Assembly: GCF_037782385.1 (NCBI RefSeq)
Contig: NZ_JBBEXD010000009.1
Location: 124,001-188,000 of the forward strand
Length of the DNA: 64,000 nucleotides
Reading direction: 5' to 3'
Source of the DNA: Ascidiimonas meishanensis
GTDB lineage: Bacteria; Bacteroidota; Bacteroidia; Flavobacteriales; Flavobacteriaceae
Position 1 is the first letter of the stretch. Each line of letters begins with the position of its first letter. Made by a program: the position numbers and the translations under genes. Below the pieces are notes generated by a model, which saw only the letters and a list, made by a program, of their open reading frames with translations, searched no databases and was not told the DNA's origin. Shown here in pieces: positions 17,128 to 27,762 of this stretch.

Positions 17128-18315
17128 TTATTCTTTTTTAGAAGGCTTTGGCGCTGCAATATCACCTTTAGCCGATTCGTTTGTGCTTATATTTATATCT
17201 TCTGGTTTTGGTTCAGTAGGATTCTTAGTATTATTAGTGTTTACCGGAATTTCGGCGTCATTTTCTACGCGATTAGGTTTGTCAGGTTGATTAACAATAT
17301 CATTAATATTAGAGTCTACAGGGTTTTTTTCAGAATTCTCAGTATTTGTAGTATCATCCGGTACTTCTGGATTATTTTGTTTAGGAACAACATCTGCTGG
17401 GGGAACTACCGGAGAATTAGGAGTATTACTTTTACTAGTATTGACATCTTTGCCTGCTTCTTTACTGAGTATATCTGGTACTAATCTTTCGCTGAAACCT
17501 CCAAGGATACCAGTAAGTAAACAAACCATATAATAGGTTTTTACATTAGTTTCATCAAGCAATTCCATACTGAAGATTTTTATTAAATCGGTTTTAAGAA
17601 TCCAAAACAATACAACTCCAAAAACCATACCAATGGAAATTCTAATAAAGGCATTAAGAATAGTGCGTCTATCTGGTAGGTATGGATCTATTTTGAGTAA
17701 TGATATCTTTTGGGTAACAGACATAAATGCTCCTACGGCACCCGCAGCAGCTATGTATGCAGATTGTACAAAAGCATCCGCGAAATGAGTGAAAAATAAC
17801 CAATGTGCCATACTAGTTTCATAAAACCAAAGAAAAAGAGCCATAAAAAACACAAAAATGACCATTTTTAAGCATCTGTAAAGATATACGAAACGCGCCC
17901 TTGAAATTATTTGAGACTTAAAATCATTTTTAAGATCTTGGAACTGCTTAATAGCTGGTATTACAGGTGTGTCTACAATACTACTGCTTATTATATTTGC
18001 AATAATTGCATTATAGGGATTGAAATTTTGAATGCTGTTGGTAGCATTTTTTTCCTTTAGTCCAAACCATTTAAACTTTTCTTTTTCGTATTCAAAAAGT
18101 TGTTCTCCCAACCTTACTAATTGCGAAATAATATACCTGTGTGATACAATTCTATTATTGAACGAATTATTAGCAGCTGCCCAAAAATTTAGCTTATGAT
18201 TTTCGTTATCATACAAACTGTAAATCATATTACCATTACTATCCGTAAGCTGGTCATGAATGCGTAAAATAGTATTTCCTTTAACGTCTTTTTCGTTAAC
18301 TCTGTACGGTTTCAT
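17128..18315 (-). CDS. Unknown four-helix membrane protein with long disordered tail
   Basis: A 395-residue protein not assigned to a named family. The N-terminal soluble part (1-140) is followed by four hydrophobic segments (about 146-166, 183-203, 222-241, 258-276) with the conserved-looking stretches AAAGAVGAFMSVTQ and LTGILGGFSERLVPDIL. The last 110 residues are rich in Asn, Pro, Asp, Glu and Thr and are likely disordered. Small Gly/Ala-rich helices followed by GFSERLVPDxL occur in other bacterial membrane proteins of unknown function (recollection, not searched). Its start overlaps the end of the 137-residue gene by 4 bases, so the two are translationally coupled. Confidence 0.75.
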   Translation of the reverse strand: MKPYRVNEKDVKGNTILRIHDQLTDSNGNMIYSLYDNENHKLNFWAAANNSFNNRIVSHRYIISQLVRLGEQLFEYEKEKFKWFGLKEKNATNSIQNFNPYNAIIANIISSSIVDTPVIPAIKQFQDLKNDFKSQIISRARFVYLYRCLKMVIFVFFMALFLWFYETSMAHWLFFTHFADAFVQSAYIAAAGAVGAFMSVTQKISLLKIDPYLPDRRTILNAFIRISIGMVFGVVLFWILKTDLIKIFSMELLDETNVKTYYMVCLLTGILGGFSERLVPDILSKEAGKDVNTSKSNTPNSPVVPPADVVPKQNNPEVPDDTTNTENSEKNPVDSNINDIVNQPDKPNRVENDAEIPVNTNNTKNPTEPKPEDINISTNESAKGDIAAPKPSKKE

Positions 18316-18725
18316 AATTCTTCTTTTTTGAGTACATTAATTTTAATATTAGTGTCAATGTGTTCTAATCTAGATTTTAAATTTTCAAGATAGCTACTTT
18401 GCTTTAAGAATTCTGGTCTGGCACAGCTTAAATCAATATTTATAGAGCCGTCAAATATTGATTTCATGTGAAATGAAACTTCTATGGGCGCAATAAAACT
18501 TCCGGTTTGTGCACCATCGCCTGAATTCATTGAAGTATCAATTGGATCATTTTTTGTTAAAAAACCTCCCGTTTGTGCCCCACCTTCTTCTGTAATAATA
18601 AATGACCCTGTTTGTGATGGAATTTTATCATCAGAATTTTGAACAGCTTCAGTTTGCTTGGTTTTTTTTTGTTGATCCCGCATTAGTTGCAATGCTTTAA
18701 GTAATTCTTGATCTTTAGGAGTCAT
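18312..18725 (-). CDS. Unknown hydrophilic protein with three QTGxF repeats
   Basis: A 137-residue soluble protein of unknown family. Its most striking trait is a short motif repeated three times in an otherwise low-complexity region: SQTGSFI (37-43), AQTGGFL (50-56) and AQTGSFI (73-79). The C-terminal half (about 80-137) is more regular and may fold. It is the first gene of a two-gene unit with the membrane protein, overlapping it by 4 bases. The repeats look like short linear binding motifs, possibly for the partner protein; no function is known. Confidence 0.7.
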   Translation of the reverse strand: MTPKDQELLKALQLMRDQQKKTKQTEAVQNSDDKIPSQTGSFIITEEGGAQTGGFLTKNDPIDTSMNSGDGAQTGSFIAPIEVSFHMKSIFDGSINIDLSCARPEFLKQSSYLENLKSRLEHIDTNIKINVLKKEEL

Positions 18726-18751
18726 TTTAATCTATTTTTTGATGTCTATAT

Positions 18752-18967
18752 TTAAAAGGGTTTCGTATGAATTATAAAAACCGAAACAACCACCAATGGT
18801 TCTGTTAAAAGGATCAATAAAAAAGTATATGCTATAGAAATAGTACTCGCTTTTTTATAGGTGCTAACAAAAATTTGTTCTATCCTATTAATGCTTACTA
18901 CATTTAAACTAAAATTCTGACTGTCAGGTTGGTTGACTTCTACTAAGTTAATACAATAATTCTTGAT
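18752..18967 (-). pseudogene. Possible remnant of a small membrane-protein gene
   Basis: An open frame of 71 codons ending in TAA at 18754-18752, 27 bases upstream of the QTGxF gene and on the same strand. It reads like a real protein end, with a hydrophilic part, then a clear membrane helix (ISIAYTFLLILLTEPLVVVS) and a basic tail. There is no ATG, GTG or TTG before the helix and an in-frame TAA precedes it, so the 5' part seems lost or the start is unusual. The rest of the 18726-19233 interval shows no gene. Confidence 0.3.
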
Positions 18968-19233
18968 TAAAAAGAAATTTTCCCTAATGTAAATAGGAAA
19001 AAATCATTTATTATTAATCTTTGGTTTAAAATTAAACTATTAACATTCATTTTTAAATACCCATTGATGGGTAAAGTTGAGATCTGCATAAACAATATAT
19101 AATCTATAATAGATTACAAGATATATGGAAACAATATTTATTTTACGAAAGATATATCTTATTTAAAATGGGTCTAAAACTTAAAATAATTGTAAAATTA
19201 TTATCTTTATAAAATTAACTAAAAAAAGATAAC

Positions 19234-19422
19234 ATGAAGAAAAAGCAATTAAATTCGAAGCTAAAGCTTAACAAGCAGGTAATTTCTAAAATTTACGTAA
19301 TTAAAGGAGGAGCGGCACCAGATAATGGGGGTTCAGATGCTATTGATATCCATACTGAAGCGCGTACTTGTAGAGAAGACCAACTTTCTCTTCCTCATTC
19401 ACAATGTAATTGTTGGAAGTAA
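19234..19422 (+). CDS. Putative lanthipeptide-type (class I-like) precursor peptide, orphan
   Basis: A 62-residue peptide with a Lys/Leu-rich leader (MKKKQLNSKLKLNKQVISKI), a Gly-Gly site (residues 25-26, VIKGG/AAPD) and a short core with three Cys (46, 58, 60) and several Ser/Thr (Thr41, Thr45, Ser52, Ser56). This is the form of Bacteroidota class I lanthipeptide precursors, whose leaders carry an LxLxKxxIxxL pattern. A rho-independent terminator follows directly, so it is a single-gene transcript. No LanB, LanC, peptidase or transporter lies nearby; the radical SAM operon starts 4 kb away on the other strand with its own candidate substrate. It may be modified by enzymes elsewhere or be a remnant of a lost cluster. 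Confidence 0.7.
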   Translation: MKKKQLNSKLKLNKQVISKIYVIKGGAAPDNGGSDAIDIHTEARTCREDQLSLPHSQCNCWK

Positions 19423-19443
19423 TACTACTCATTTATATTTAGG

Positions 19444-19470
19444 AGAGGCTGTTTTTAAAGCCTCTTTTTT
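19444..19470 (+). terminator. Rho-independent terminator of the precursor gene
   Basis: AGAGGCT (19444-19450) pairs with AGCCTCT (19459-19465) over an 8-base loop, followed by a T run, 22 bases after the stop of the peptide gene. Confidence 0.85.
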
Positions 19471-19572
19471 GATTTAAAGATGCTACTTTTCCTTTTAGAT
19501 TGAAAACGTAATTTAAAGGTAAAACAACTAATTAGATACTTGATTTTTTTTTAAAATTTGAGGTTACCTTTT

Positions 19573-19914
19573 TTAAATGTAAATATAATTCTGCACCATT
19601 TTTAATTCCTCTTCCATAGCAATTGCATTTACATTGTTTTTGGTCAAGTAATAATGTAGTATATCTGAAAGTCTGGTAAGCATTTTTCTTTTAGGTTATC
19701 ACAGGAATCGTTTTTTTTAAATATACCTTAAAAATGTTGTGATTATGATACTTAATGTAACCATGCAGAGCCATTCTATAGTAGCTTGAATAGGGATGAT
19801 ATCATCAATGTTTTGCTGCCAGTAGGCTAAAAAGTTAAAACCATATAAAGTGCCCCATGAAAGGAATTGAATAATGTAAAACCAAATATTCCTTTTAGAT
19901 ATCTTTAGTTGCAT
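19573..19914 (-). pseudogene. Remnant of a LytS-type sensor histidine kinase
   Basis: Two pieces of one gene lie in order on the minus strand. The first, 19717-19914, encodes 65 residues matching the N-terminus of flavobacterial LytS-type kinases: basic start, FYIIQFLSWGTLYGFN, a second helix and TTFLRYI before a stop. The second, 19573-19683, encodes 36 residues beginning MLTRLSDILHYYLTKNN and running to EEELKMVQNYI, the segment just after the phospho-accepting histidine in this family. The intervening helices and the His box are missing, and the ATP-binding domain is absent downstream. It is therefore internally deleted and truncated. Such kinases often neighbour lanthipeptide clusters in Bacteroidota, which fits the peptide gene just beside it. 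Confidence 0.7.
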
Positions 19915-20166
19915 CCGGTTTTAATTGGAGTAATCAGTACGGTGATAATGATAAATTATTTTGATAATTCTTCCATAAAATTATATCAAGATTTAATTAT
20001 TTGAAATCTAAATATGCCAAACGGTTGTTTGAAAGCTATAAGAGGTCATTTCTTATAAATTATATGGAGTTATCCGTGTACTTTAGTTTAGGCACTATAA
20101 TATAACGTTTTATTATATCTAGAATGCGTAACTTTGAGATCACCTCTTTTTAATATTATAATTGCT

Positions 20167-20790
20167 ATGCTGAACAAATTTATTATCATCTGTCTTTTAT
20201 TAACAACTATAATAAATGCCCAAGAAGGGGAGATACAAATAATTGAAAATAAAACCGAAAGAAAAATTGCGTTTTATGCATTAAATGAGACAGATAAAGA
20301 CTTTGATGTTTTAATTGAGGTCACAGGTTCTAATATTAAACAGAGCTTAGCAAAACCTAGAAAAATCAGAGTTCCAGCAACTTCTAAAGTATTATTAAAA
20401 AATATTTTCTTAATTCGCGGAAAAACACCAAACTACAATTATAAACTAATCGTAAGCGATAGTTTATCAAAACGTGCTCTTAAAAAGCCTTTTGAAAAGG
20501 TGGTAGTGATTCCTAAAAGAAAAATACCAAAGAAAAAAATCATTGTATATTTACCGGAAGCATGTGAGAGTTGCGAAAATATTATTAAGGGTCTTGAAGA
20601 AGACTTTTATGAGTACAAAACCTATAATCTTGAAAAAAACACCAACGTAGCAGCGCAATTAGCAAAGGCATTTCCTTCTTCTAAGACACCTATTAATCTT
20701 CGCAAAAATCCAATAATTAGTATTGGAGGTAAATTATACCCATGGATTAAGGAGTATTCCCAACTTTTAAAAGAAATTGACAGGGAGTAG
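20167..20790 (+). CDS. Secreted protein with C-terminal thioredoxin/glutaredoxin-like domain
   Basis: A 207-residue protein from the ATG at 20167, which begins a good signal peptide (LNKFIIICLLLTTIINAQ); the upstream TTG at 20134 adds residues that would spoil it. After a beta-rich N-terminal half (possibly immunoglobulin-like, about 20-125) and a Lys-rich linker comes a domain starting KKIIVYLPEACESCENI with a CxxC pair, ending with KNPIISIGGKLYPW. The pattern resembles glutaredoxin-like folds exported to the periplasm. The role is unknown. It stands alone between the kinase remnant and the radical SAM operon, which is on the opposite strand. Confidence 0.7.
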   Translation: MLNKFIIICLLLTTIINAQEGEIQIIENKTERKIAFYALNETDKDFDVLIEVTGSNIKQSLAKPRKIRVPATSKVLLKNIFLIRGKTPNYNYKLIVSDSLSKRALKKPFEKVVVIPKRKIPKKKIIVYLPEACESCENIIKGLEEDFYEYKTYNLEKNTNVAAQLAKAFPSSKTPINLRKNPIISIGGKLYPWIKEYSQLLKEIDRE

Positions 20791-20958
20791 CAATGAAGCT
20801 ATAACATGATATGTAATTTGTTAAGCTCTCCGTTTTGGAGTACCTATTAGCATTATGGAAGTAGGCTATATTATTTTTACTCTTATAAATTATAAAACAT
20901 AATTATAATCAAGAGATTTTTTTAAAAACGGATAGTTTAGAGCATAGGTCAAATCGGT

Positions 20959-21852
20959 TCAGATACTAAACTCAACTTCGTGAGATAATGTAGGTAGAAG
21001 TCTCCACTGGTTTGTCGCTTTTACAATAAGTCCTTCCAAAATTTTACCAACTACAATACAAAGTATCTGTGTTTGCATGTTTTTTGAGAGCTGATTCTGT
21101 GAAGAAGTAGCGCCTTGTTGGATAGCAGAATAAAGATTCACTTCAATTGTATCCTGCTTTTTTAAAAGAAGCATAGGTAATAAAACGGCTTTACTACTGG
21201 CCGTAATGGAAAGAAATCCTTGAGAATAAACTCTTTTAATACCAAACAGATTTCCTTCCATATTACTGTGTGTATCGTACACGAAATCTGCATAGGTAAA
21301 GAATAATCCATTGTTCCTGAGTACCTTTTTAATTGTTTTGATACCTGATAAATTGTTTTCTGCAAATAATGGTCTTAGTTTGGGGTATACGTCAAAATAA
21401 GGATCCATATTCTCTCCGTAAATAATAAAATCTTTGGCATTATCAAGTTTTGAAGAAAGTTTAGTAATCACGGTAACAGCATCAATTGTTGCTAAGGTCA
21501 TAGGAGTAATAATAACTGCTGGTTTATTCTCAATAGCATCTAGATGATTCAATCCATTTACAACCATGGGAATTTCACTTTCTCCCTTCCCTGAAACACT
21601 TTTTGAAAGTGCTTCTCTATGTGCACACCATATTACGTGAGATACAAAACCAACAACAGAGCCATTGGGCCATATATTAGAAATAGCCGCTTCTAACAAA
21701 TGTGCATCATTAAACCAATTTTTGGAAACGAGTTCTTTACTTAATTCGTAGATTTTCGCTTCATTAAGTGATTGTAGAAACCCCACTCCGTTTTTACTAG
21801 CTAATAACTGTTGGAGTGAATATTCAAGGCTTTTGTCAAAAAAATTAATCAC
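20959..21852 (-). CDS. LpxL/HtrB-like acyltransferase homologue in radical SAM operon
   Basis: A 297-residue protein whose middle resembles lipid A-type lysophospholipid acyltransferases: NKPAVIITPMTLATIDAV (residues 109-126) sits where the family has its HxxxxD/E active site. Residues 180-230 (NNGLFFTYADF, NLFGIKRVYSQGFLSI, AVLLPMLLL) follow the family's pattern of aspartate loop, FFG-like turn and second core strand. By my alignment the catalytic His is Thr119 while the acidic residue is kept as Asp124. It is the last gene of a minus-strand operon and its start overlaps the end of the radical SAM gene by 8 bases. It could acylate or simply bind the peptide product; an active lipid enzyme seems less likely. 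The family call itself is moderate. Confidence 0.6.
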   Translation of the reverse strand: MINFFDKSLEYSLQQLLASKNGVGFLQSLNEAKIYELSKELVSKNWFNDAHLLEAAISNIWPNGSVVGFVSHVIWCAHREALSKSVSGKGESEIPMVVNGLNHLDAIENKPAVIITPMTLATIDAVTVITKLSSKLDNAKDFIIYGENMDPYFDVYPKLRPLFAENNLSGIKTIKKVLRNNGLFFTYADFVYDTHSNMEGNLFGIKRVYSQGFLSITASSKAVLLPMLLLKKQDTIEVNLYSAIQQGATSSQNQLSKNMQTQILCIVVGKILEGLIVKATNQWRLLPTLSHEVEFSI

Positions 21853-23212
21853 AACTTTTTCTGTATTTAATTAACGCATCGCTTTGGGAAAGCGATAAAG
21901 AAATTCTATCAAAAATATGTAATGACATGAGGCATTCATCTTTAGATATTTTTTCAATACCTCCTGCTCTTGCCATACAAGTTCCTCCACAAACGGCTTG
22001 CCACAAACAGGATCCGCATTGCAAGGTTTCTACATCCCTTGAACGAATTAAATCTGCTTTAGGAGTACTATATGCCTGTTTAAGCCCACCTTTAGTTACA
22101 TGACCTAAACTTGCCAGAGGACCGCAAGGATCAATGCAGTCACATGCCTCTACAGTACCATCAAAACTTACAGATAAAAGATCACGACCTGCACCGCATT
22201 TAGAACGCATACACATATTATATACAGGGCCATCCAGAAAGTTTCTAAGATACTTTAATATGGGTTCTATAGGAAAACTATCAAAAACTCCAGACAATAC
22301 TTCATCAAATAGCGCATCCCAGGATTTTAACAAAAGATCAATGTCATAATCAAAAACGGTTTGATTTCGGCCTCTACCAATTGCTTGAAATAGTGTCCAA
22401 TCCCAGCCCGAAAAGCCTAAACCCATGATGTAATGCGCAACTTCTGGTAAATTAGTATGATTTGCAGAGGTAATGGTGCTCATTGCATTGCAGCGGCTTA
22501 TAAATGTAGGAAAGGCGTCAATTGCCTCCAGTAATACTGAGAGGGATCCTTTTCCATTATGTGTTATCCTGAATTTGTCATTAATATTGGGGGGCCCGTC
22601 TATGGAAACTCCCCATCGAATATCAAATTTTCTTGAGAAATCAATTTTTTCTTGATCAACACGGGTAAGATTGGTTTGCCCGATGAAATAAACTTGAACC
22701 CCTTTTGCTTGACCATATTGATGTCCTTTAATTACAAGTTCTTTTACCATCTCCCAGACTAGCATAGGTTCTCCACCATGTAAAATAAAGTTAATCTTTT
22801 TATCTGCCATATCAATAGCCTGATATATTGCAGAAAGTGTAATCTCTAACTGTTGATGGCGTGCTTTATCTTCTTTCTCAAAATCATAACAATAAGAACA
22901 ACCTAGGTTACAGGCTTTGGTTAGTTTTAGAATAACCGTATTAAGCGTTTCATGCTGTAAAGGCATGGTTGAGCCTATACCCTGTTTTAAGAGTATATCC
23001 GATAATTGACGAGAACTGTCTTTTAGTCGTTGATTTGATAGTGTATCTGGATTCATTGACAATACTGGCAACAGGGCAGATACTCCTTTTGGGAGCATTA
23101 CCCACTTGCCATTAATACGATCAATAATAAGCTCTTTAGAACCTCTTTCTAAATGGTGTATTCTATCTAAATCAATAACATGAGAATAAGCGTTATTTTT
23201 TAGATCTTGCAT
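21845..23212 (-). CDS. Radical SAM/SPASM peptide maturase
   Basis: A 455-residue enzyme. Residues 1-85 (LERGSKELIIDRINGKWVML and following) look like a PqqD-type RiPP recognition domain. The radical SAM core has the cluster motif CNLGCSYC (Cys101, 105, 108), the LHGGEPML motif and WGVSIDGPPNINDKFR. The C-terminal SPASM domain is Cys-rich (CMRSKCGAG, TVEACDCIDPCGP, CGSCLWQAVCGGTCMA), as in maturases that form thioether or carbon-carbon crosslinks in peptides. It overlaps the 130-residue upstream gene by 20 bases and the downstream acyltransferase-like gene by 8, so the three proteins are made together. It resembles cyclophane-type maturases in general layout, but the reaction cannot be read from sequence. 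Confidence 0.9.
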   Translation of the reverse strand: MQDLKNNAYSHVIDLDRIHHLERGSKELIIDRINGKWVMLPKGVSALLPVLSMNPDTLSNQRLKDSSRQLSDILLKQGIGSTMPLQHETLNTVILKLTKACNLGCSYCYDFEKEDKARHQQLEITLSAIYQAIDMADKKINFILHGGEPMLVWEMVKELVIKGHQYGQAKGVQVYFIGQTNLTRVDQEKIDFSRKFDIRWGVSIDGPPNINDKFRITHNGKGSLSVLLEAIDAFPTFISRCNAMSTITSANHTNLPEVAHYIMGLGFSGWDWTLFQAIGRGRNQTVFDYDIDLLLKSWDALFDEVLSGVFDSFPIEPILKYLRNFLDGPVYNMCMRSKCGAGRDLLSVSFDGTVEACDCIDPCGPLASLGHVTKGGLKQAYSTPKADLIRSRDVETLQCGSCLWQAVCGGTCMARAGGIEKISKDECLMSLHIFDRISLSLSQSDALIKYRKSCD

Positions 23213-23585
23213 TGATTTTCTTTAAAGAGGATTCTTCAGTAACCTGTTTCACGTTAAAATTAGAATCAAAATGATCCTGATAAATACTTCTCTCAACTCT
23301 TGGATCAAATACTGCCAACTCGTCGATAACTGGATTGATGAAGTCATCAATTTGGTTTCTTTTATCGCAACATGCGCGAGTCCATTGTGCCCATGCTCCA
23401 AAATCTGCAACCTCTTGCAGACTTGATTCCAATTGTATAGAATTTACTTGAGAAACTCTAAGATCTTTGGGAAGTTTATCCAACATTTCTTCCGCCTGTT
23501 GAATGACCATTTTACTGATTTCTTTTTCACTCATTTTGCTGAGTGGAGTTTTCCCTGAATTGTTAAATTTCATTGTTCTTGACAT
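23193..23585 (-). CDS. Candidate RiPP precursor/substrate of the radical SAM maturase
   Basis: A 130-residue protein of no recognised family, first in the operon and overlapping the maturase gene by 20 bases. Residues 1-60 are Lys/Glu/Ser-rich and helical, as a leader would be. A central block, DFGAWAQWTRACCDKR (61-76), contains two Trp, a CysCys pair and the triplet WTR, which fits the aromatic-x-x-basic pattern used by cyclophane-forming maturases. The C-terminal part is acidic and then basic. No Gly-Gly cleavage site is obvious and the protein is long for a precursor, so it could instead be an accessory protein. The promoter must lie within the 1 kb upstream. Confidence 0.65.
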   Translation of the reverse strand: MSRTMKFNNSGKTPLSKMSEKEISKMVIQQAEEMLDKLPKDLRVSQVNSIQLESSLQEVADFGAWAQWTRACCDKRNQIDDFINPVIDELAVFDPRVERSIYQDHFDSNFNVKQVTEESSLKKINARSKK

Positions 23586-24588
23586 AATACAATAAGATTT
23601 GATTAATACTCTTTTAAAACTCTCAATTCTTCATATGCAATTTTTAAAAGTGATAACAAATAGGGGGGAAGTAGTTTAGTACTACTAATTAGAAATTTTA
23701 ATAAAGAGGGAAATTTTTAAGATTCCTAATTCCTAATAAATTTAGTGAATTTTTTTATGATTTCATAATTTTTTTCCTATAACATTATCAGAAATACAAG
23801 TAAATTAGAAATATTCAATTGTTTTTTAGTAATGTACAATTCATAGCAGATTAAATAATTCCAAGATATTACACTTAGATATATAATTCTTGAATAGCAT
23901 AAACTTCTCTTAAATGCTTTTTTTAAAAAAGCACAAAATAGATTAAAGTATATATTCTTTTTGATTCTTCTGTTTTGAATAAAGGATAGCTGCATTTATT
24001 AATAAAAACTAATTAATATGTGAAATTTTACTGACTAAACTTTTCGTTTAAAATTATTTTAAATTCATAGGAATTTAATAATTGGGTAAAAATTTCATTA
24101 TTTAATAATATTGTAACGGTATTTTTATCAATAAGACTGTTTTAATGATCAAAATTTGCCTAAAATCAATGTTGTGTAGTTCATTTTCTCAACCGTATCA
24201 CTAGTCACTAAAAGACAAATTCACCAAAAGACCTCAACATTACCTATACATAATCAACTATAACGTTTTAGTGAAGCTGAATAATAGGCCATTGAGACCT
24301 TTATTAACAAGGGTTTTTATTAAAATGATAAAAAAACATATATATTTTTATTATGTATGTTTTTTGTAAAGGTGTTTAATGTGGATTTCATATCTTTTTA
24401 AGATAAGTTTAACTGTTCATAAACCAGAGGTTTTTTTAGATGCTTTTAAATTAATTTAATAGTTAGAATAAAATTGCTAAAACTATCAAATTTCAAAAAC
24501 GCAAATCAAAGATAAAATGGTAATAGTAGGGAAAGGAAACGGGTTTAGAACACTTCATCATTAAGATCAATTTAAACTATACAATACT
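23586..24588. other. 1-kb AT-rich region between divergent operons
   Basis: Separates the radical SAM operon (minus) from the glucan operon (plus). The open frame at 23777-23995 (minus, 72 codons) is Lys/Ile/Tyr-rich with no family features and was not called. No strong hairpin, repeat or exact TAnnTTTG box was found. Regulatory sites for both operons are expected here. Confidence 0.4.
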
Positions 24589-27756
<3,168 letters not shown>

Positions 27757-27762
27757 ATTATC

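Noticed and set aside
19234..23585. The 62-residue lanthipeptide-like peptide as substrate of the radical SAM maturase
   Set aside because: It is on the other strand, has its own terminator, and lies 4 kb from the start of that operon, which encodes its own overlapping candidate substrate; the leader type fits LanB-dependent precursors better.
23777..23995. 72-codon minus-strand open frame before the radical SAM operon, considered as an extra precursor peptide
   Set aside because: Ile/Lys/Tyr-rich without leader, cleavage site or Cys/Trp core; composition matches random AT-rich sequence.
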